Source: Collinsella sp. AM33-4BH
GTDB taxonomy: Bacteria; Actinomycetota; Coriobacteriia; Coriobacteriales; Coriobacteriaceae
Direction: 5' to 3'
DNA length: 64,000 bases
Assembly (NCBI RefSeq): GCF_003469205.1
Contig: NZ_QSIN01000002.1
Location: 248,001-312,000, forward strand
Positions 38,298-45,700 of the stretch are shown here, piece after piece; position 1 is the stretch's first letter; every line of letters begins with the position of its first letter. A model generated the notes under the pieces. It was not told the origin of the DNA. It was given only the letters and a program-made list of their open reading frames with translations, and made no database searches. A program made the position numbers and the translations under genes.

Positions 38298-38843
38298 ATG
38301 AGTGAGGAACAGACTTACATAGAGTTGCCGGAAAGAAACAACCTTTACGAGGTTGATGAGGAATTGGAGGAGGGAGCAAAACTCTGTGAGAAGTTTCTTC
38401 TTCTTCCAGACAGATATAAGGATCGTGAAACTAAAGTCAGACTAATGCTGAGGAATAAGTTTTGTGGCTGGACGCTCAAAGACGAGTTGGTTGTTTCGCT
38501 GGGATTGACGGTTGGGGATACTGTTTCAGTTGAAGTTTCGATTATCGGCGGACCTGGCCTTATCAGCGAGAACGGGGATGTAGATTTATTTGCCTGCGGC
38601 GATGTCGCCAATAGTCTATTAGACATAGCATGTAGCAACAAAGGTCCGGAGAACTGTATTGTTGACTGCAAAGTTAGGCTTACTTACGAAAAGGCGCCCA
38701 TCACGAGCAGCAACAAGCTTGTATTCAAGGCGTCCGTGGTCTTGGAGGAGATTATCGATTTCGTGGGTGTTGATGATGGCTTTGGTCGGGTCGATCGAGC
38801 TAGGAGTTCTCTTGCAGATTTTGTTCTTGCAAATCTTCAGTAA
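38298..38843 (+). CDS. Hypothetical protein, first gene of an orphan pair
   Basis: I do not recognise this 181-residue protein. It is soluble and acidic, begins MSEEQTYIELPERNN, and has no membrane segment or clear motif. ATG 38298 is chosen because GGAG lies about eight bases upstream; an in-frame TTG at 38286 is less likely. The next gene begins 21 bases later in the same direction, so the two probably form one unit. AT-rich, placed between the polysaccharide locus and the defence-type genes. Confidence 0.75.
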   Translation: MSEEQTYIELPERNNLYEVDEELEEGAKLCEKFLLLPDRYKDRETKVRLMLRNKFCGWTLKDELVVSLGLTVGDTVSVEVSIIGGPGLISENGDVDLFACGDVANSLLDIACSNKGPENCIVDCKVRLTYEKAPITSSNKLVFKASVVLEEIIDFVGVDDGFGRVDRARSSLADFVLANLQ

Positions 38844-38864
38844 TAAGATTTGAAACTTACTGGA

Positions 38865-39623
38865 ATGAAAAACTCAAAACAAGAACTATACTCGCTGTTG
38901 CCTCAGCATGAAGATAGCATATTTGACTACGCTATCCGTCTTTTTGGCAATATCCGAAGCCTTTCACGGAAGCTCGATCAACATGATGTTCGTGAGCTGC
39001 TTCTGAACATAGGGATTGACCCTGATTGGTCGGCAAGTCGCCTTGATGGAGAATCGATTGCTCATTTATTGACGCAACGCAGCTCGGGTGGCGACTCAAT
39101 AGAAGATTGTTCCAAGGCCATCTTGCTGCTCATTCTTAATTGCGGACAACTGTCCTCTGACGTCAATTCAAAAGAAAAGAACTTGCAGCTTGAGGACGGT
39201 GATAAAGACACTGTCAACAGGAAGGCCGCCATAGCGCCCATTGCGGAGAAAAGATCATCGTCTGTAGCAGTTTCGGATACTGATATAAGTATGACTGAGG
39301 CGAATCTCAGGTTATTGATGCAGGGTTGCTATGAGCGAGCCATGAAGGCCGCATGTGCTTGGTCATTTGGGGATTTATATCCTGTGCTGTTCTCCATTTC
39401 GGGAACATTGTTTCTCACCCTTTTGACCTCGAACTTTCATGATGCGCTGTTCTTGTCGTCCAACGCGATCAAGAGTATTGCCTGGTTCATTTGCATACTG
39501 GCTGGCATATTGGGCATAGGTGCGGTTGCTTATCATTTTTGGCATAAACCAACAAAACTAGCAAATGAAAGAGACGGGGCGATTGACGAGTTAATCGGCA
39601 AAGTTTACGAAAAGGCTGATTAA
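38865..39623 (+). CDS. Hypothetical membrane protein, second gene of the orphan pair
   Basis: Unrecognised protein of about 252 residues. The first 100 residues are helical and soluble (SLLPQHEDSIFDYAIRLF; LNIGIDPDWSASRLDG) and look like a small adaptor-type domain. A low-complexity polar linker follows. Two hydrophobic segments lie near the C-terminus (LYPVLFSISGTLFLTLLTSNF and IAWFICILAGILGIGAVAYHF). Adaptor plus two-helix membrane modules occur in defence effectors, but I cannot assign this one to a family. The start (ATG 38865 or TTG 38850) is uncertain, since both lack a strong ribosome site. Confidence 0.75.
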   Translation: MKNSKQELYSLLPQHEDSIFDYAIRLFGNIRSLSRKLDQHDVRELLLNIGIDPDWSASRLDGESIAHLLTQRSSGGDSIEDCSKAILLLILNCGQLSSDVNSKEKNLQLEDGDKDTVNRKAAIAPIAEKRSSSVAVSDTDISMTEANLRLLMQGCYERAMKAACAWSFGDLYPVLFSISGTLFLTLLTSNFHDALFLSSNAIKSIAWFICILAGILGIGAVAYHFWHKPTKLANERDGAIDELIGKVYEKAD

Positions 39624-39650
39624 CTTGAATGCTGCATTGGGGAGATTGGA

Positions 39651-39839
39651 GTGTTCGAAGATAGGTCCATCGCGATGATGTTGCCATATCCGGGTTTCAA
39701 TAGACGTGACAACCACATATTTCTCTCTGAAGTTCAGGATGGGGACTATGTATTAAATCCGAATAGACCCGCATTGCAACAACCCAAACTTTGGATTTGC
39801 TACCAAAACTCCAATTTAGGTGTTCTGTATGTATCATGA
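39651..39839 (+). CDS. Small hypothetical protein upstream of a 395-residue orphan
   Basis: A 62-residue frame starting at GTG 39651 with GGAGATTGGAG directly upstream. Its end overlaps the next gene start by 11 bases, an arrangement that suggests coupled translation. No motif is recognisable. Confidence 0.5.
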   Translation: MFEDRSIAMMLPYPGFNRRDNHIFLSEVQDGDYVLNPNRPALQQPKLWICYQNSNLGVLYVS

Positions 39840-41013
39840 CTATATAACTTCTAGTGATTTATCGTTCGGTGACATCGTTTTCAATAATTGTGATCCAGAC
39901 CAGTTTCAGATTAGCTATTGCGATCAGGATACGATTGCGATTTTATATAGACTTATAGCATATTCTTTATATGCAAAACGAGTTGTTATCCCTAGCCGGT
40001 ATTTATTATCTGCTGGATCGGCATTTGATGCAGTTGAGACCCTGACCCCACTTTTAGAAGAAGGAGTAATTGTCCCGGATCTCAGGGAGGGGTACTTTTC
40101 CTTCACTGACTATGTCAGCAACATTGAAAATCCAATCCCGGAGCAACTTAAACACGCTAAGTTCCTCGATGAGCATGCTTCAACAATCTATTCATTTGAC
40201 TCATATGGTCAAAGCGATATATATAAGGCTTCATTAATACGAGACATTTCAGAAGGTGGATTGCTATTTAAGCGTCTTTCAGCCGAAGGGGTTTCACCTC
40301 TTCGGCTTAGGTTATTGAAGAATGAATTATTGTCGCTTGAGGGCAGTCGAAGCAAGTTCGAAAAGGCCGCAAGAGACAATGGCATTGAACATAGCGAGCT
40401 TGTCTCAAAATGGGCGGCTCTTAGGTACTACACCACGCCTGCAGAAATATGTCCACGATGCATCAGGGATTTCCCATTTTCAGTTTCTAATGAACTGCGC
40501 AGTAGCGGTTTATCGGTGCCATTGCTTTCGGAAAATCCTGATCGACTTGGCGGTGTCCCCCAACCGATGGCGCTTTCATATGAGGCGATGGTATCTTTAC
40601 CTCAAGATATTTCTCTTGATGAACTTGCTTTTCTCAGCGACATCGTTCTAAAAATAAGGAATAAAGTTCCTTGCGGACCTGCAAAATTCGCTTCTATTGC
40701 AGAAGACGGATTTAAAGACCAGGTACACGACATCAACCAAATGCTCGCTGAAGCAATCGCCACTGAAAGAAAAATGTCCCATAAACTGCAGCGTTTTTCT
40801 CTCGACTGTCTTAGAGGCGAAGCCCCCTTCTTGATTCTTTCTTGGGCATTCGGAGTATCTCTTGGCGATTCAGAAGGCGCCCTTGCTGGAGTGGCTCTAT
40901 CCCTACTAAATCGCCACATCGACAGCGCTATTCTAGAAAAACGCGCTCCTTTCCTCGAGACATCTGAGCAGTTTAATCGCGATGTCTATACTTATCAAAA
41001 GAGATACTTTTAG
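39829..41013 (+). CDS. Hypothetical protein
   Basis: An unrecognised soluble protein of 394 residues (from ATG 39829). Visible features are a CPRC pair near residue 212 (ICPRCIRDFPF) and helix-rich sequence in the C-terminal 150 residues ending in EQFNRDVYTYQKRYF. No transmembrane or signal sequence. It overlaps the small upstream frame and is followed 22 bases after its stop by a long perfect inverted repeat. AT-rich, likely acquired. Confidence 0.75.
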   Translation: MYHDYITSSDLSFGDIVFNNCDPDQFQISYCDQDTIAILYRLIAYSLYAKRVVIPSRYLLSAGSAFDAVETLTPLLEEGVIVPDLREGYFSFTDYVSNIENPIPEQLKHAKFLDEHASTIYSFDSYGQSDIYKASLIRDISEGGLLFKRLSAEGVSPLRLRLLKNELLSLEGSRSKFEKAARDNGIEHSELVSKWAALRYYTTPAEICPRCIRDFPFSVSNELRSSGLSVPLLSENPDRLGGVPQPMALSYEAMVSLPQDISLDELAFLSDIVLKIRNKVPCGPAKFASIAEDGFKDQVHDINQMLAEAIATERKMSHKLQRFSLDCLRGEAPFLILSWAFGVSLGDSEGALAGVALSLLNRHIDSAILEKRAPFLETSEQFNRDVYTYQKRYF

Positions 41014-41035
41014 CGCTACTATTTTGCTATCTTTG

Positions 41036-41114
41036 TTCTACCAGGCTAGATAACATGTGATGATTCGAGACCGCAAGGCATCCGAATCATCACATGTTAT
41101 CTAGCCTGGTAGAA
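41036..41114. repeat. Perfect 32-bp inverted repeat with a 15-nt spacer
   Basis: The arms 41036-41067 (starts TTCTACCAGGCTAGATAAC) and 41083-41114 are exact reverse complements. The hairpin starts 22 bases after the preceding stop and has no T run after it. It is the most perfect of the long hairpins in this window. Confidence 0.92.
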
Positions 41115-41228
41115 ATTTATTGCTGCATAGCTCTTCTGTCCAAATTCAAAACATGGGCGCTGTATTTCCGTGTGAATTAATCATATGATAGCGTTATTAG
41201 TCCTTGTCTGCATTAAAGGAGGCATATT

Positions 41229-41696
41229 TTGAGCGGCAACTTTGATAGTCAGATGGAGCTCGTGAGGTCCCTTGCAAACGATTTTCGTAAGGCTATTGAC
41301 CGCGCTCTAGAGGCCGACAAGCTTCATAGCACTGTAATTGCATCCTTTCCAAGCGGCTGTTGCGGATACACAAGTGACCTGCTGCAAAGGTATCTATCCG
41401 ATAAGGGCATAGCAACGCGGTATGTGTCGGGAACATATCGCGATTTCTCAACAAATGATTCGCAGTCACATGCATGGCTTGAACTTACTGATGGCACCAT
41501 AGTTGATATTACAGAAGACCAGTTTTGCAATAAGCCGCATCCCTTACAGAATGACTCTCCAGTTTACTGTGGCAAGCCGAATGATTTTTACAATCTATTT
41601 GAACTTGACCCGCCTTGTGAATGCGATGAAACAAATTCTACGGATATCGGCCGCAAGGAGAAGGAAGCGTACGATATCATCTGCAAGTTTCTTTAG
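41229..41696 (+). CDS. Transglutaminase-like cysteine protein
   Basis: A 155-residue protein with a plausible Cys-His-Asp triad. C45 is in SGCCGYTSDLLQRYL, H81 in SHAWLELTDG, and D93 in IVDITEDQF, the order and spacing of small transglutaminase/papain-like folds. No signal peptide, so it would act in the cytosol, as protease, amidase or toxin-like effector. The start is TTG 41229, decided by AAAGGAGG eight bases upstream. It stands alone between an inverted repeat and the ugd fragment. Confidence 0.65.
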   Translation: MSGNFDSQMELVRSLANDFRKAIDRALEADKLHSTVIASFPSGCCGYTSDLLQRYLSDKGIATRYVSGTYRDFSTNDSQSHAWLELTDGTIVDITEDQFCNKPHPLQNDSPVYCGKPNDFYNLFELDPPCECDETNSTDIGRKEKEAYDIICKFL

Positions 41697-41939
41697 GTCC
41701 GCGTGTCCGTATCTTCATAGGTGCGTGATTTGCATTGAGCAATTTTCGCCGAGCGTAAATTAACTACGACTTTAATCCTGAGGCGTTATTTATGCCTGTT
41801 ACTTCTCGAAGGTCGCTTGTTGCCTACAAATTGACTTGTCATGAAGCCCGTAAACCCGACAGGCTGTTTGAACTCGATTCATTCTATAAAGGTGGATTCA
41901 CTCGATTTTGGGGGCGGAAGGAGTAAGGGGCATCTAGCC

Positions 41940-42398
41940 GGCTTTGACTACGGCGGCTACTGCCTGCCCAAGGAAACCAAGCAGCTGCTGGCCAACTACA
42001 GGGACGTGCCGCAGAACCTGATCGAGGCCATCGTGGAGGCCAACCGCACCCGCAAGGACTTCGTGGCCGACGAGGTGCTGCAGATGGTGTGGGACCGCGT
42101 CTACGAGGGCAAGCCGAAGCCGGTCGTGGGCGTCTACCGCCTGACGATGAAGTCCAACTCCGACAACTTCCGCGCGAGCTCCATCCAGGGCGTCATGAAG
42201 CGCGTGAAGGCCAAGGGCGTGCCCGTGGTGGTCTACGAGCCCACGTTGGACGCGCCGGAGTTCTTCGGCTCCGAGGTCACCCACGACCTGGAGGCCTTCA
42301 AGGCCGGCTGCGACGTGATCGTCGCCAACCGCTGGAGCGACGACCTCGCGGACGTGGCGGATAAGGTCTACACGAGGGATCTGTTTAAGAGGGACTAG
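41940..42398 (+). pseudogene. ugd: 3' fragment of UDP-glucose 6-dehydrogenase
   Basis: About 150 residues match only the C-terminal part of UDP-glucose 6-dehydrogenase. They begin at the active-site Cys segment ([20 protein letters not shown]) and run through the UDP-binding domain ([20 protein letters not shown]) to the normal end. The NAD-binding domain is absent. Upstream sequence in the same frame (41841-41939) is unrelated and AT-rich. The fragment is GC-rich like wecB/wecC and marks the old end of the polysaccharide locus, cut when the 38-42 kb genes came in. It is followed by a strong terminator. Confidence 0.85.
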
Positions 42399-42459
42399 GG
42401 GAGAGGGGACTTTCCCAAGTTGGGCTGCTTTAGTCATTCGCTAGGTTAACTGCATCGAG

Positions 42460-42502
42460 AGCGGGCGAGTATCGGCTAACGCCGATACTCGCCCGCTTTT
42501 TA
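42460..42502 (+). terminator. Strong rho-independent terminator
   Basis: Perfect 17-bp stem (AGCGGGCGAGTATCGGC / GCCGATACTCGCCCGCT) with a TAAC loop and TTTTTA tail. It probably terminated the intact polysaccharide operon. The rest of 42503-42732 shows no gene. Confidence 0.93.
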
Positions 42503-42732
42503 CTTTCGGCTTCAATTTTTAAAACGATCGATATTAATCTATTCGAAGCGCGTGCTCTGATGGGTTTGAACTGACAAATTTCAACGCGTAATTGCGTGCC
42601 ATCGAAGAGACGAGGGTATAAGTCCAACGATATGAATAATCCCTACTCTTCTGAGATTGCATTGCAATGTAATCTTTAAACCTCTGATGTCGCTATTTGC
42701 GTTCAATGGGGGTATGCATGAAAGGATGAGAA

Positions 42733-45700
42733 TTGTCGTCGGAATACTGCCAGCCTGGCGCAGGCGACCCATATTGGTTCGAATGGTATGTCGGACTCGA
42801 CTACGTGATCTCCATGCTCGCAGGATTAGATCAAATTGAGTCCGTGACTTTTCAAGAAGTCGGCCTTGAGGGGGTTGATGACGTCGTTGTCCGACGTTCG
42901 CACGGGCTTCCCATGGTGTGTGTCCAAGTGAAGCATAAAAAAGCTTCGACAGCGACCGCAAACAACCTGACGTTCGGATCGTTGGTGGCGGAGGGTGAAT
43001 CGGGTGAAAAACAGAGTCCCAATAAATCTCTGCTTGCCTCTCTCGCGGCAGGATGGAAGCAAGTTTCGCGTAAAGAAGAGGCAATTCCTGAAATTATTTT
43101 GTACACGAATCGTGCGCTGGGCAAAAATAAGACAGGTGCGGAGTATATGGGAAAGCCCTACAAGAGGCTTCCCCTTGGTGAGTTCTGGGACAAACTGTCC
43201 GTAGAGCTCGGGTCTGTTGCTTCGTCTTCCGATATCACTTTCGACGACCCCGACCTCGATATGCAGTGGCACGAATTCGCCGACTCAACAAAGCTTGAGG
43301 AACCTGATATCGTGCCTTTCCTGAGAAATCTAACGATCAGGGCAGGCGCTCCGTCGCTTCACGACGAAGAGATCAAGCTAATGGGTAGATTAAGGGATGA
43401 GGTATGCGGAGGGTCAGAAGAACTGGCTTCCAGAGTATTCGACCTGCTTGCCGCCGAGCTCCGGAGATGGACCACTGCGGCGGGCGACAATATGGTTAGT
43501 GCGGAGATCGCCCGGAAATGCGTCTGCAAGCTTAACCGAAATCCAATGGATATACCAATCGAGGTCCCCATCCCTATACCAGTTTTCCCGAGTAGGGAGC
43601 GACTGTGCTTACTTTTGCGTGACAGATTGGAATCGTCCAATAGCAGGGTCATATTTCTCCAGGGAGGTCCTGGCTCTGGAAAAACGAGACTGGTCAGCTG
43701 CCTATGCGAGCGAATGAGCCCACGTCCCTTCAGGTTCTATGCATTCAAGCCCTTGGATGTCGATGACTTTAGCTATTCACCTGATGCCGGCATCGTCTCT
43801 CCCAGGGAACTGTGGGGTACCTTGCTGAATCAGCTTCGTGATACACCTGAACTTGCCGGGGAGAAGCCTAAAATACCTATTTTCAATGAACTTTGCGCAG
43901 ATGACGAGCTTCGGAGTGAGGTCTTAAGGCTTGCCAAATCGCTTTCAACCAAGCGAGGCTGCAAGACGATTCTTGTGATTGACGGCATCGATCATGCCGC
44001 ACGGGCCAAGGAGAGATTAACTTTTTTGGAGCACCTCCCCTCACCAAAATCGATTCCAGAAGGCGTTCAGATTCTCGTCTCCGGCCAGCCAGCTAATCTA
44101 TACTCCGCCTACCCACAATGGCTCAAGGGGGAGCACGTCGGTGTCGAGATGGAGCGCCTCCCCAATATCGACGCTGATGACGTTAACGCCCTCTTGTCGG
44201 ATAGGGCCGACTTTTCAGACCGAGAGACCCTCGTCCTCTCCAATGAGATTATCAATATAACCAATGGGAACACCTTGTCTGTGGTGTATGCGGTTCACGC
44301 AATCGCTGGTGAGACGGATTGTGGCTGTGCCATTGAAAAGCTGCGGTCATTGGGCCTTTCGGAAAACGTCGAGGAATACTACGAGTCTATCTGGCAGAAA
44401 GCCAATGATAAAATTCAGCAACATCACGGAAGCGGATCGAACGCGCTGGGTCTCATCGCTTCGTCGATGCACCTTCTCGACGGAGCGATCTATCCTAAGC
44501 TCCTATGCAATGCGTTTCCCGATTCTTTTTCGGAGGAGTACGTGGTGGCACGCGACATCGCTATTCTCTCTCCTTTGCTGAGAAAGTGCGCCGACGGATC
44601 CACTCGCCCCATTCACAACGATTTCAGGCTCTTCGTAAGTTCTAAGGCTTTGGAGCCCGGTATGGAAGGATACCTTCGTTTTGCGTCCGGCAGCCTCGCC
44701 GATGCCGCGTTGGGGATGGAGGGTGACGTGGTCCGATCTTGCTATGCCGTTCGTTTGCTTGCCGCCTCTGGTCGAGTTGAGGACTGCATCAGTCTATTTG
44801 ACACGTCGTACGTCATCGATGCCGTTGCCCATGGCGTTCCTTGGAGTCTTCTCTGCGAGCAGGCGAAGACGGTATATGGAATGGCATGTGAGTCGGGGAA
44901 GCTGGAAAACGTGCTTAGGGTCCAACTTGCCCTTTCGACCCTTTCACAGGTAAATGAGCACTTCGAGTATTGGCTCGAGCGCAGGCCCTTTCTTCACCTC
45001 GAGGAATTGGTGGGCATGGACTACATGGTGCCGCCCCTCAACAAGGAGACAGCCACCTTGTATGCAACGACGCTCGAAAGATGTCTCTGGTTGCTTAAAG
45101 ACGCCGGGTGCACGGAGCAGAGCGACGAGCTGTACGGCATCTGGTTCTCTGGCCTTTCTCCTCTAACAGCATTGAATATATTGTCGGATTCCGATGAGGA
45201 AGACGGAGTCCTCGAGGAAGACGACAGTGCTTCCATGCTGATGTCCGCATGGGGCGGTCTCGCCGCGACCCGTGGACTCGATTATGACGATTTTCTGTTC
45301 GCCCCTGATCTCGGGGGTGATGCGGAAAATCTGCAGTGCCGTTTTCGGGACGCCTTCGTGAGAGGTTTATTAATGCAGTCTTCACTGGAAGACGACGACC
45401 TCTCTAAGATCGCCGGGCTTTCGATCACAGTAGATGCAGCTACGAACATGATGCGCGATTTACTGACCGGAGCACTTCCGGCATCGCGCACTGCGCAACG
45501 CGCATTCTTCTCAAAGCTTTCGGCTTACTCGTTTAAACTTGAAATCGGTACCATAGCCTACGCCTTGTGCTTGTCAGAGGGGCTGCACGTGTCTAGTGCC
45601 GGCAGGTCCGAGCCGTTGCTGTGCCATAGGGAAGGAAATGTCTATAGTGAGGGCTTTACCCTCGGCTTGTTTGCAGAGAGCTTCATTTTCGGTTATGAAT

